Source: Catalimonadaceae bacterium JC749
GTDB lineage: Bacteria > Bacteroidota > Bacteroidia > Cytophagales > Cyclobacteriaceae
NCBI GenBank assembly: GCA_021730635.1
Contig: JAJNNC010000004.1
Location: forward strand, 1-64,000
Direction: 5' to 3'
Length of the DNA stretch: 64,000 nucleotides
Positions within the stretch are counted from its first letter, which is position 1. Every line of letters starts with the position of its first letter. The notes below the pieces were generated by a model that made no database searches, was not told the DNA's origin, and worked only from the letters and a program-made list of their open reading frames with translations. This document shows, one piece after another, positions 27,074-35,957 of this stretch. Both the position numbers and the translations under genes were made by a program.

Positions 27074-29920
27074 ATGCTACTCCATCAAACATTTGCACTG
27101 ATTACACTCCTTTTATCATTGTTATTGGTTTTGCCATTTCAGTCTTCCATAAGCCCTGAAAACACAGGCAGGTTGCCTGTACAGGTTGCATCCGACACGC
27201 TTCCCGGGCGTCAGGCATCCGGCAGTCCGTATGATGAGAAGGAATGGCCTGTGTACCGGGGCGATCAGAAAGCGAATCAGTATGCTGATCTGGCACAAAT
27301 CCACGCGGCCAATGTGCATTTGCTGGAACCCGCCTGGGAATACCACACCGGTGACCCTAATGGACCGTCTATGTACAGCAATCCCATCATCGTAAAAGGC
27401 CTGATGTATTTTACAACCCCCCAACTCAATGCGGTCGCACTCGATGCCGCGACCGGAAAAGAAGTATGGGTGTTTGAGGCCTCAAAGTATAACGAAAACC
27501 ATGAAGTCTTCCGGGGACGTAGCCGGGGCGTAACCTATTGGGAAGGAGCAGAGGGGCAACGCATCTTTCATTTTGTCAAAAACAGGGTGTATGCGCTGGA
27601 AGCAAAAACCGGTAAGCTGATCCCTACCTTCGGTCAGGGAGGCTATATAGATCTGCGGGAAGACCTGGGCATCGATACGGCTCAGGCATCCATTGAAGTG
27701 ACAACACCCGGCATAGTGTATAAAAACTTTCTGATCATTACTTCCCGCGTACCGGAAGAATATAACTCTACGCCGGGGCATATACGGGCCTATGACACCG
27801 TGACAGGAGCTTTTCAGTGGATCTTTCATACCATACCACAAAAAGGAGAGTTTGGCTATGACACCTGGGAATGGGTAGCAGGAGAGACCTATGGGGGGGC
27901 CAATCCCTGGGGTGGTTTCTCCCTGGATGAAGAGAGAGGATGGGTCTTTTTTGCTACCGGATCGCCTGCCAATGATTTTTACGGTGGCTTTCGCAAAGGG
28001 ATGAATCTGTTTGGCAATTGTGTGGTAGCACTGGATGCCACCACCGGAAAGCGGCAGTGGCATTTCCAAACTGTTCACCATGATATCTGGGACTATGACA
28101 ATCCACCAGCCCCGATTCTGGTGACCCTCGATTCCGCAGGAGAACCCAGAGATGCCGTGGTTCAGCTTACCAAAATGGGACTTACCTTCGTATTGGATAG
28201 GGAGACAGGAGAACCTATATTTCCGGTAGTGGAGATGCCCGTTCCTCCGTCCACCATTCCAGGTGAGGAAGCCTGGCCCACACAACCTTTTCCGGTGAAG
28301 CCCCCACCGTTGGTTCGCCTGTCGCTGAACGAAGCGGATCTGACCCAGGTGACGCCGGAATCTCATGCTGCGGCTCTGGCGCAATTCAGAAAGTATGAAA
28401 CAGGTTTTATTTATACGCCTCCCTCCTTGCAGGGTACTATCACCACACCAAGCCATCAGGGCGGTGTAGAGTGGGGAGGGGCTTCCTTTGACCCTGCTTT
28501 ACAGGTGTTGTATGTCAATGCCAATGAAGCACCCTCTATCAATACGCTGAGTAAATTTTATGATACGGAACAAAAGGCTGCGGAAACACCCTTACAGCGT
28601 GGGGCTTTGGTCTATCAAAAAAACTGCACCAGTTGTCATGGCCTGGAAAGGCAGGGGAATCCTCCGGTATTCCCTTCGCTGACCAATTTACAGAAAAATG
28701 AAGAAGAAATCCGGGAGATTCTGCAGCAGGGGCGCGGTATCATGCCTGCCTTTACACAACTCTCAGACCATGAAGTGGAAGCCCTTCTTGCTTTTCTGCA
28801 AAGCGACCTGGATGTACTGGAAGGTAGCGACATGATAGGGGCCAAGGTTCGTTATTCCGTGCAGATTCCGTTTTTTGTAGATCCCTATGGGGCTCCCGCT
28901 ATCTCACCGCCCTGGGGAACGTTCAATGCCATCGATTTAAACAAGGGTGACATTCTTTGGAAAGTACCCTTGGGAGAATATCCGGAACTGGTTGCCAAAG
29001 GCATCCGGAATACTGGCGCCAAAAACTTTGGAGGGCCTGTGGCTACCGCTGGCGGCGTGGTATTCATCGCAGCCACGCCCGATGAAAAGATAAGAGCGTT
29101 CAGTACACATACGGGTGAAGTTTTATGGGAGCATCCCTTACCGGCCGGAGGCTATGCCACGCCAAGCGTGTATATGATAGAAGGAAAGCAATATGTGGTC
29201 ATTGCCGCCGGCGGAGGCGGGAAGAATGCGACTAAGTTTGGTGATTCTATCATTGCTTTCGCTTTACCTTCTACGCGTGGTGAGGGACCGGCCAGGTCCG
29301 CGAATGACAGTAGCTGGATAGAGCTCTTCGATGGTGCTACCCTGAATGGGTGGGTTCACCTGAATGGCTCGCATCGCTATACAGTGGAAGAGGGTGCTAT
29401 TGTGGGCAGGACAGTAGCAGGCAGTGAAAATTCCTTTCTCTGTACCCAACAGGAGTTTGCCGACTTTGAACTCGAACTGGAAGTCATGGTGGATAGTGTG
29501 ACCAATTCAGGCATCCAAATCAGGTCTCAGGTACGGCCTGTAACGATAGGAGAAGGGCAGCAGTTTGGTGCTGGCAGAGTGAACGGGCCCCAGGTTGAAA
29601 TGCAGAGAAACCACCGGCCAGGAACGCCTACCACCGGACTGATTTATGGAGAAGCTTTGGGAACGGGCTGGCTCTCTTCGGAGGAAAAGATCCAGAATGG
29701 TCATCATTTTCTTCATAATGAAGGTTGGAACACAATGCGTATTGTCGCCAAAGGGTCTCGCATACAAACCTGGGTCAATGGTCACCCAGTCGAGGATCTG
29801 GTCCTGGAAGAAGTGTATCAGACACACGCCAAAGGGTTTATCGGATTACAGATGCATGGGGTAGAAGGAGCCGGGCCATTTATGATGAAATGGCGAAATA
29901 TCCGGATACGACCATTATAA
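27074..29920 (+). CDS. PQQ-dependent dehydrogenase - cytochrome c - DUF1080 fusion
   Basis: 948 residues with a Sec leader (hydrophobic to about residue 22). Residues about 55-500 and 600-735 are a PQQ-type quinoprotein beta-propeller (WPVYRGDQKANQYADL, ALDAATGKEVWVFEA, GGPVATAGGVVFIAATPD). A cytochrome c domain with CTSCH at 518-522 is inserted between blades. From about 747 the protein continues as a DUF1080 (3-keto-disaccharide hydrolase/LamG-like) domain: WIELFDGATLNGW, NSGIQIRSQV and GFIGLQMHG. PQQ propeller plus inserted cytochrome is a known layout; the added DUF1080 is less usual. One polypeptide could oxidise a sugar, pass the electrons on, and cleave the keto product. It ends 27 bases from the convergent kinase gene. 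Confidence 0.85.
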   Translation: MLLHQTFALITLLLSLLLVLPFQSSISPENTGRLPVQVASDTLPGRQASGSPYDEKEWPVYRGDQKANQYADLAQIHAANVHLLEPAWEYHTGDPNGPSMYSNPIIVKGLMYFTTPQLNAVALDAATGKEVWVFEASKYNENHEVFRGRSRGVTYWEGAEGQRIFHFVKNRVYALEAKTGKLIPTFGQGGYIDLREDLGIDTAQASIEVTTPGIVYKNFLIITSRVPEEYNSTPGHIRAYDTVTGAFQWIFHTIPQKGEFGYDTWEWVAGETYGGANPWGGFSLDEERGWVFFATGSPANDFYGGFRKGMNLFGNCVVALDATTGKRQWHFQTVHHDIWDYDNPPAPILVTLDSAGEPRDAVVQLTKMGLTFVLDRETGEPIFPVVEMPVPPSTIPGEEAWPTQPFPVKPPPLVRLSLNEADLTQVTPESHAAALAQFRKYETGFIYTPPSLQGTITTPSHQGGVEWGGASFDPALQVLYVNANEAPSINTLSKFYDTEQKAAETPLQRGALVYQKNCTSCHGLERQGNPPVFPSLTNLQKNEEEIREILQQGRGIMPAFTQLSDHEVEALLAFLQSDLDVLEGSDMIGAKVRYSVQIPFFVDPYGAPAISPPWGTFNAIDLNKGDILWKVPLGEYPELVAKGIRNTGAKNFGGPVATAGGVVFIAATPDEKIRAFSTHTGEVLWEHPLPAGGYATPSVYMIEGKQYVVIAAGGGGKNATKFGDSIIAFALPSTRGEGPARSANDSSWIELFDGATLNGWVHLNGSHRYTVEEGAIVGRTVAGSENSFLCTQQEFADFELELEVMVDSVTNSGIQIRSQVRPVTIGEGQQFGAGRVNGPQVEMQRNHRPGTPTTGLIYGEALGTGWLSSEEKIQNGHHFLHNEGWNTMRIVAKGSRIQTWVNGHPVEDLVLEEVYQTHAKGFIGLQMHGVEGAGPFMMKWRNIRIRPL

Positions 29921-29947
29921 AATACCAGGGGGCAGCCAGATATAGGT

Positions 29948-31180
29948 TCATATTTTGAAATAGATGGAAAAGGTAGTGCCCTGATCTGGCATACTTTCAA
30001 TTTCTATAGAGCCGCCATTGTTTTCCACAATGCGTTTGATAATGTATAATCCAATCCCTGTTCCTTCAACATGGGAATGTAAGCGCTTGAACATCTGAAA
30101 CACTTTAGCCTGTTGGTAAGAACTTAAGCCTAGCCCATTGTCTTTTACCTGTAATACCACAAAAGCTTCCGTTTTGAAGGTACTGATCAGGATGAGGGGG
30201 GGCCTTTCATGAGAGCGGTATTTGATCGCATTGGACAGCAGATTGTAGAGTATACTTCTCAGGTTGCCTCTGGCATACAGCAGGCTTTCTACCTGCAGGT
30301 CTTCCCGGATGGATACCCCAGCCTGGTTGATGACTGTTTGTAAATCAGCTTTCACATCCTCCAGCACAGCTTCAAACTGCACTTCCTCTATATCTTCTTC
30401 CGTATTTTTTTGTACTTTACTAATCTCGGTGAGATCAAAGATGGTTTTTTTGAATTTAATGGTCGACTGCTCAATCATGGAAATTACTTTTTCTGCCGAA
30501 CTGTTCAGTTGTCCTTGAGTCTCTTTGCGAAGCATGGTCAGCAATCCCTCTATATTGGCAATCGGTGATTTTAAATCGTGAGAGGCGGTGTAAATAAAAT
30601 TGTCCAGATCCGTATTTACCCTCATCAGCTCTGTCGTTTGCGTCTCCAGTCGCTCCGTTCTTTCTTCCACTCTTTTTTCCAGTTCATCATTGAGATCAAT
30701 GAGTTGTTCTTCCGTACTTCGCAGCTCTTCCAGGGCTGTGGCCAGTTCTTCGTTAGTTTCCTGTAAAACTCTCTCCTGCTGCTTTCTGATGGTGATATCA
30801 CGGATAATCCCGGAGAAAAAATAATGCTTCTCTTCCATCCAGCAGGAAAGCGAGAGTTCCAACGGAAAAACTGAGCCATCTTTTCGCAATCCTTCTATTT
30901 CAACAGTATGCCCGATCAATTTTGGAATGCCGGTGTGGATGAATCTTTCAAAACCTGATTGGTGGCTTCTCCTGTATTTTTCAGGCATGAGTACATGTAA
31001 ATTCAGGCCTATAAGCTCGTTTTCCAGGTAACCGAACATCTCATAGGTCTTATTATTGGCAAACACAATCAAGGAATTTTCATCAGAAATAATGATGGAG
31101 TCTGTGGCTGTTTGAGCAATTGCTTCAAAACGGGCTTCAGAAAACTCCAGTTTTTTTTTCAAATGTCCCTGTTCATCCAT
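29948..31180 (-). CDS. Soluble PAS-domain sensor histidine kinase
   Basis: 410 residues with no membrane segment. Residues about 12-130 form a PAS/PAC unit (ATDSIIISDENSLIVFANN). A coiled coil (about 135-195) is followed by the HisKA domain with H-box ASHDLKSPI and the phospho-acceptor His. The ATPase domain has the N-box NAIKYR, DNGLGL and GTGIGLYIIKRIVE. It autophosphorylates in response to a cytoplasmic signal read by PAS (heme, flavin or small ligand; not predictable here). No response regulator or receiver domain is nearby, so the partner is encoded elsewhere. The kinase converges on the sugar-oxidation operon, so co-regulation is not implied. Confidence 0.88.
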   Translation of the reverse strand: MDEQGHLKKKLEFSEARFEAIAQTATDSIIISDENSLIVFANNKTYEMFGYLENELIGLNLHVLMPEKYRRSHQSGFERFIHTGIPKLIGHTVEIEGLRKDGSVFPLELSLSCWMEEKHYFFSGIIRDITIRKQQERVLQETNEELATALEELRSTEEQLIDLNDELEKRVEERTERLETQTTELMRVNTDLDNFIYTASHDLKSPIANIEGLLTMLRKETQGQLNSSAEKVISMIEQSTIKFKKTIFDLTEISKVQKNTEEDIEEVQFEAVLEDVKADLQTVINQAGVSIREDLQVESLLYARGNLRSILYNLLSNAIKYRSHERPPLILISTFKTEAFVVLQVKDNGLGLSSYQQAKVFQMFKRLHSHVEGTGIGLYIIKRIVENNGGSIEIESMPDQGTTFSIYFKI

Positions 31181-31613
31181 TGTTAATGGTTTTTAATAGT
31201 AGGTAGCGTGAAGCTATCATGAATCAAAAACTTTTCCAGAAATGATCATCCAGTGTATAACTTAGGGCAATTAGTAAGATTGAGTGAATCTTCTGTTTGG
31301 TCAGAACATGGAAAAGGCCCCCTTTGTTTGCCGCTGATAGGGCGAATAGGGGTTGACTGAGGTGGATGTTCTACGACATTTCTTGGATTGATGGCCTATG
31401 GCCGAAAGTCCTGATTAGGTGCGGATCAAAAAATATATGAGCATTTCAATCGCTAGAATGAGCAGGTTAAGCAATCAAGTGTTGACTTAAAAGTATTACA
31501 ACTGATATTAATGGTATATCAATTTGAGAAATTATTAAGATAATTTGTTTTCAATTCTCTCTAATTGGAAATCCAAACTGTTGAAAAACTAGTTGAGAGG
31601 AGTACTATATTGG
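31181..31613. other. 433-bp intergenic region
   Basis: Upstream region of the histidine kinase (minus strand). No gene, repeat or clear promoter was recognised. It turns AT-rich toward 31500-31600. Confidence 0.4.
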
Positions 31614-31681
31614 AAAAAAAGCGATCTAGCTATAGTCGTCAAGTATCAAAAAAATTATTACCATTAATCTATAGCTAGATC
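31614..31681 (-). terminator. Intrinsic terminator of the GH10 gene
   Basis: A perfect 13-bp inverted repeat (GATCTAGCTATAG at 31623-31635, its complement at 31669-31681) with a 33-base loop lies 16 bases after the GH10 stop. Read on the minus strand, the stem is followed by GC and seven T. The stem is AT-rich and the loop long, so it may instead be an operator-like palindrome. Confidence 0.55.
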
Positions 31682-31697
31682 ACATGTTGAATTAGAC

Positions 31698-33578
31698 TCA
31701 GTTCTTAATTACTCTCATTCTTTTGATTTGTTGGTTAATTTCTATTTGCATTGTATAAACACCTTGAGGAAGATTAGTCGTTTCAATATTCACATAATCC
31801 GTGACGGATCGAAGGTTGGTTTGGTAGATTAGCTTTCCCGTTATGTCAATGAAATGAACAGCTATTGACTCCCCTGAGGCAGCGGGTAATTGTAGGGTGA
31901 GCTGATCACTGAAGGGAACCGGAAAAGTACTATACGTTAGTTGGCTTTCCTCAACATCCGTTTCTGCTGGGTTTTTGAGTGCAACTTGTTCACGGCAGTT
32001 AGTACATTTCAGGGTAAGCACCCACCGAACAGCATTTCCTGTCGCCCATTTGTCTCCGAAGATCAGCTCTTTGGTACCGCTAGCCTTTAGGCGTTTGTGA
32101 TAGTCATCTTCTCCTACATTTTCTATGTAATATTCATTAGACGTGCCAGTAGCGACCAGTTTCCATTTGGCTCTGACACCAGTATCCGTTGTTGAGGAGA
32201 GGTAGATTTGATCAGTAGGCTTGTATTGGCTTCCTTTCAACCTTTTCTCTGAATACACATTGCTGATGTAGTAGCTGCCATCACTATCTCCTGTTTTAAG
32301 CAACCGCCATTGGGCTCTTACATCTGTATCAGTAGCAGAATTCAGAAAAACAGTCGTGTCTCCCGTTTCAGCTCTTAGCCTTTGTTGGGAAAACAGGGTA
32401 CTGCCAATGTAATACACATCTCCTTTTTCCCCTGTTGTATTTAAGGCATCCTGAACCCCATAATAGGCAGGTTTGGCTTTTCGGGTTTGATCAAAGATTG
32501 TAGGAAAAAATTCTGGATACTCAGCATTAGCGTCATCCAGCCCCCACATCAAAATAGAACGGCAATTAGGTTGAGATAAACAGGCCTTCACCACCTCATA
32601 ATAAGCCTGACGTTGTTCTTCTAATTTTGCAGTAGTATTTGCAGGAATTCTAATGTCAAGCTCGGTAATATAAATATCTACTCCAAGATCAGCATAGCGC
32701 TGCATATTTTCTTTGAAGCCACTAATAGAAAAAGGATCGTCCTTGCTATTCAATAAGTTACCTGCATTATCAACTTTCAAGTGCAGCTGAAATCCTACTC
32801 CGTCGATAGGTACTCCTGTATTCTTTAAATGTCGTACTATCTCATAACATATCTGGGTTTTCTTTTCTCCAATGGCCGCATTCTGGTTGTCATTTAAGAG
32901 TTTTATGGAAGCAGTATCACGGTCTTCTGCCCGTTGAAAGGCTAATCGGATGAATTTTGGAATTTCATTGGTCTTAGTAGCATTAGTGATTGGTTCCATA
33001 CCAATTCGTCTGAGACACATACTTCCTTCTGTATTCCAATTTCCATTTTCATCTAAAGCCTCATTGACTACATCCCAAATATGTACCTTTCCTCTGTAGT
33101 GTGACATGACTTTATCAATGTGCGCTTCCATGATAGATTTCTGTTGGGTAGAGCTGGTAATATTTGTCCACCAGCCTGGCATATAAAAATCACGCCCTAG
33201 CAAATGAGCCGCATGAATCTTATGATCATTAGGTAAGTTGATAATAGCTTCTACAAGCCAATCTGAAGTGTCAAATTCAAAGGTCCCTTGTGAAGGCTGG
33301 AGATGTTTAGGTGTAAAAAGCGATCCCCCTGTATGTGCGTTGTATTCCCGATTGACAATCGTTCTTCTTTCATTATTTTTAATATTGTTTGTCGCAAACC
33401 CGCCCCAGGTTGTTTGCCCACCAATCAGAATGTTGTTATGTCGTGCTGCTAATACCCTCAGTCGCTCTCCGTTGGGTAAAGGTTGTGTATAGGCTAGTTG
33501 CCAGCCCAGTAAAAAAATCATTCCGAGAAGCCATGGAGTCACAGAACAGAAATGGGTGTAGGTGTTGGATGTTCTCAT
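31698..33578 (-). CDS. GH10 endo-1,4-beta-xylanase with beta-trefoil-like module and T9SS tail
   Basis: 626 residues. A signal peptide (to about residue 31) precedes a GH10 barrel (about 35-375). The acid/base Glu is E173 in WDVVNEAL, the nucleophile is E306 in ITELDI, and GFQLHL is the usual strand-6 motif. The enzyme cleaves internal beta-1,4 bonds of xylan. Residues about 385-525 hold three repeats of some 45 residues (YYIGSTLFSQQRL, YYISNVYSEKRL, YYIENVGEDDYHKRL, each ending W-x-L), resembling a ricin-type beta-trefoil sugar-binding module. A T9SS type A sorting domain closes the protein (FPVPFSDQL … QIKRMRVIKN), so it should be surface-bound or secreted. A terminator follows the stop. 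Confidence 0.9.
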   Translation of the reverse strand: MRTSNTYTHFCSVTPWLLGMIFLLGWQLAYTQPLPNGERLRVLAARHNNILIGGQTTWGGFATNNIKNNERRTIVNREYNAHTGGSLFTPKHLQPSQGTFEFDTSDWLVEAIINLPNDHKIHAAHLLGRDFYMPGWWTNITSSTQQKSIMEAHIDKVMSHYRGKVHIWDVVNEALDENGNWNTEGSMCLRRIGMEPITNATKTNEIPKFIRLAFQRAEDRDTASIKLLNDNQNAAIGEKKTQICYEIVRHLKNTGVPIDGVGFQLHLKVDNAGNLLNSKDDPFSISGFKENMQRYADLGVDIYITELDIRIPANTTAKLEEQRQAYYEVVKACLSQPNCRSILMWGLDDANAEYPEFFPTIFDQTRKAKPAYYGVQDALNTTGEKGDVYYIGSTLFSQQRLRAETGDTTVFLNSATDTDVRAQWRLLKTGDSDGSYYISNVYSEKRLKGSQYKPTDQIYLSSTTDTGVRAKWKLVATGTSNEYYIENVGEDDYHKRLKASGTKELIFGDKWATGNAVRWVLTLKCTNCREQVALKNPAETDVEESQLTYSTFPVPFSDQLTLQLPAASGESIAVHFIDITGKLIYQTNLRSVTDYVNIETTNLPQGVYTMQIEINQQIKRMRVIKN

Positions 33579-34059
33579 AAAAGCATCGTTTAAGTGAGTT
33601 ATAAAAAATAAAAAGAAAAGACAGCCTAAAAAGAATGATTGGTATTAAAGAATAGCCTGAAATAGGAACTATCAAGGCTGGATTCGAACACACCCGTATG
33701 CTTTTATGCAAGAAAATAAGTACAGAAAAAAATACCATAAGATTTTACAAAAAAATAGCGGAAGGACATATTCCAAAAAGCCAAAATCTTTCCAAGAAAA
33801 ACCTTGGGTTTTGTATAAATGTTTTACCGAGCCATAAATAAATTATTGAAAAAGGTGAAAGAGATTTGATAGTCTACTGTAAAGAGCCATCATGAAGCCA
33901 AGGCTTGGAATTGCTAAATGAAATATGATAGCAGAAGCCAGGTATGAATGATTTTTTATCAGTACTTATAAAATCCTGGAATTCAACTACTACTCAAAAT
34001 ATAAAGAAAGTATTCCTTTTTATTAAAATGCTTGAATGAGTTCCTGCACTGTAATCTAT
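33579..34059. other. 481-bp intergenic region
   Basis: Upstream region of the GH10 gene (minus strand). AT-rich; no gene, RNA or clear repeat could be supported. Confidence 0.4.
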
Positions 34060-34800
34060 TCAGGGTAAAGACATCAGGTTAAAATGATAAGACAGTCCCC
34101 CGCTAATCTTATCAAAATGAAAGACTGTACCCATCAGTTGTAGATGATGAAAGAGAACCCAGCGGAAACCCATATTGATTTTATCCGAATCATATTCCGC
34201 CAGGAAGGTAACAGACTTCCAGGGTGACATTGCTACACCTCCAAAAAAACCAACGATCTGGTATTGACGTGCTTTCAGCCAGTCTTCCCCATAACCCAAA
34301 TGGAAAGAGAGGGAGGTTTGCCGAAAAAGTTGATATTCCTTGGAGGCTACCAGATACAGGGCATGAAAATACTCCGTTTGCCCAGGCTCATTCCCAAAAG
34401 AAAGGGGCGGGTCATGAAGTCCTACGACCAGGGCAGGAAATTTTGCTGTTTCAGGCAGGAGCCTGACACGCAAACCGGTTCTCCTGTCTCCGATACCCCA
34501 TGCTTTACCAACCTGGTCCGGTCGTGTCACCCCTATATGAACTTCCAGAAAGGGTAGAAAAGTAAGGGTCAGGGAGTATAACTTCTCTCCATAGGCCGGA
34601 CCTTTCAGCAAGGCATAGGCCGGGGGCAGGTAACTCACCCCAAGTTGTATGTTTCCATCTTTCGCCATCTGGGCAGTGGGGGAGAGTATAAGGCCCGTAT
34701 AACCACCCAGTGCATACTGTCCTTTTGCCTCCTGGCATAACCCCAGCCAATAGCAGGAGATCAGGCCATATAAAAGTTTCACTATGGTATGGGCTCGCAT
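34060..34800 (-). CDS. YjbH-like outer-membrane protein (N-terminal-half type)
   Basis: 246 residues with a Sec leader (to about residue 27, …AKG/Q). The opening GGYTGLILSPTAQMAKDGNIQLG is the typical start of YjbH-family beta-barrel domains, and the rest alternates short amphipathic strands that end in aromatic residues, closing with SYHFNL. In enterobacteria YjbH is about 700 residues and belongs to the yjbEFGH exopolysaccharide locus. Here only the N-terminal-type barrel is present, and the C-terminal-type part is a separate gene two positions upstream. It is the last gene of the three-gene set, 14 bases after the lipoprotein gene. A role in polysaccharide export or surface attachment is inference. 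Confidence 0.7.
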   Translation of the reverse strand: MRAHTIVKLLYGLISCYWLGLCQEAKGQYALGGYTGLILSPTAQMAKDGNIQLGVSYLPPAYALLKGPAYGEKLYSLTLTFLPFLEVHIGVTRPDQVGKAWGIGDRRTGLRVRLLPETAKFPALVVGLHDPPLSFGNEPGQTEYFHALYLVASKEYQLFRQTSLSFHLGYGEDWLKARQYQIVGFFGGVAMSPWKSVTFLAEYDSDKINMGFRWVLFHHLQLMGTVFHFDKISGGLSYHFNLMSLP

Positions 34801-34814
34801 GATCTACATGAATC

Positions 34815-35957
34815 TCATTGGCCTCCTCCCTGGTTGTGTTTCTTTTGTACACATTCGGCGACAATCCGCTTTGGGGATTTGCCCTCAAAAGCTGGCCCTC
34901 CTGTGAATTTTCGGGTTTCTGTATCGTAAGTAACTTTCTCCGTAATAGCCCCTTCTTTATTAGCTCCCTGTATGGTATCGTGGGTCAGGTCCAGAGAGTA
35001 TATTCCTTTTTGTAATTTCTGGATGCCCGTAATGGCTACTTCATGTCCGGGGACATCCAACTCCAGATCACATCCTTTTTTTAGTTGTTGTAACGCTTTG
35101 TTCATCACTGCATTATCCGCCGGATTTTCAGGTGCCTTGATCTCCTCTGTAGTAATGGTGACCTTCCAGGCTGCGCTCTTGTTTTGCAGGTACTGCTGCT
35201 TGAGTGCAGGCCAATCGACACTGGTAGGAACGCCTTTTGGTGTCCATCCTACCACCGGCTTTAATGCGGCAATGCTGATATCAGCCGCTGGTATGTTCAG
35301 TTTATTGGTCGTGTTTAACCACTGCAGACTGTTTGACAGGGCGGCAGGTACACATTCAAAATTACCAGCTTCCTGGTTGGTAAATTTCTTGTGTTTGCCC
35401 CCTTTGCCTGAACCTTTTCCGCCATCCTGCACTGCCGGTGGGGCGCTGAAACCAATTAGTTCACCGTCAAAACCTGTATCGATGAGGTAATCTTCCCGGC
35501 TGACCGTTGCCTGTGTTTTATTGGTGGGTGAGTTATCCAACACATCTGTGCTCAGGGCATAGGCATAGTGAAGGGAAGTAACCGCTGTGCCCTCGCTGAC
35601 CCCCAGATCAAAAGTGAAGGAGATGGTCTGTAGGCTATCCGGTTCTTCGCTCAACACAGGCATGTTCCGGATACGCCAAACATCGTTAACCACCAGGTTA
35701 AAATAGAGCAGTTCATCAGTCCCAGGAAACGACAGGTGTACCAATCCCCAGGAAGAAAGGGGATGCACCTCATCATCTAAATCAATGTCTAATTGAAAAA
35801 ATGTTAAGCTGGGCGTTTGCTGAACACCAGATTGCGTAGTCACTCCCTTGGTAGAGGAAGGTTTCAGGGGTTCGATATATTTCATCTCACATCCGATGGC
35901 CCACAGGAGAAGGCCTATATGGAGGAAAGAAATCCGGAAGAATTGCTTAGCTTTCAT
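34815..35957 (-). CDS. Lipoprotein with C39-peptidase-like domain
   Basis: 380 residues. The leader ends in a lipobox (LLLWAIGC, lipidated Cys23). Residues about 50-170 are strand-rich and unrecognised. A Gly/Lys-rich linker (about 178-192) leads to a domain that starts NFECVPAALSNSLQWL with Cys202 and has PGHEVAITGI with His305 and a following Asp in SLDLTH (D323). The Cys-His-Asp order and spacing fit the papain-like C39/C39-like fold. It may cleave or bind a peptide, or be a catalytically altered homolog. Its ATG overlaps the stop of the upstream YjbH-like gene (ATGA), and another YjbH-like gene follows after 14 bases, so the three products are almost certainly made together. Confidence 0.7.
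   Translation of the reverse strand: MKAKQFFRISFLHIGLLLWAIGCEMKYIEPLKPSSTKGVTTQSGVQQTPSLTFFQLDIDLDDEVHPLSSWGLVHLSFPGTDELLYFNLVVNDVWRIRNMPVLSEEPDSLQTISFTFDLGVSEGTAVTSLHYAYALSTDVLDNSPTNKTQATVSREDYLIDTGFDGELIGFSAPPAVQDGGKGSGKGGKHKKFTNQEAGNFECVPAALSNSLQWLNTTNKLNIPAADISIAALKPVVGWTPKGVPTSVDWPALKQQYLQNKSAAWKVTITTEEIKAPENPADNAVMNKALQQLKKGCDLELDVPGHEVAITGIQKLQKGIYSLDLTHDTIQGANKEGAITEKVTYDTETRKFTGGPAFEGKSPKRIVAECVQKKHNQGGGQ

Noticed and set aside
27482-28456. 324-codon minus-strand frame inside the PQQ gene
   Set aside because: It is antisense to an intact propeller domain, and its Arg/Gly/Pro-rich translation is the usual by-product of this codon use.
33674-33700. GGATTCGAAC resembling a tRNA T-arm on the minus strand
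   Set aside because: No acceptor, anticodon or D-arm can be paired around it.
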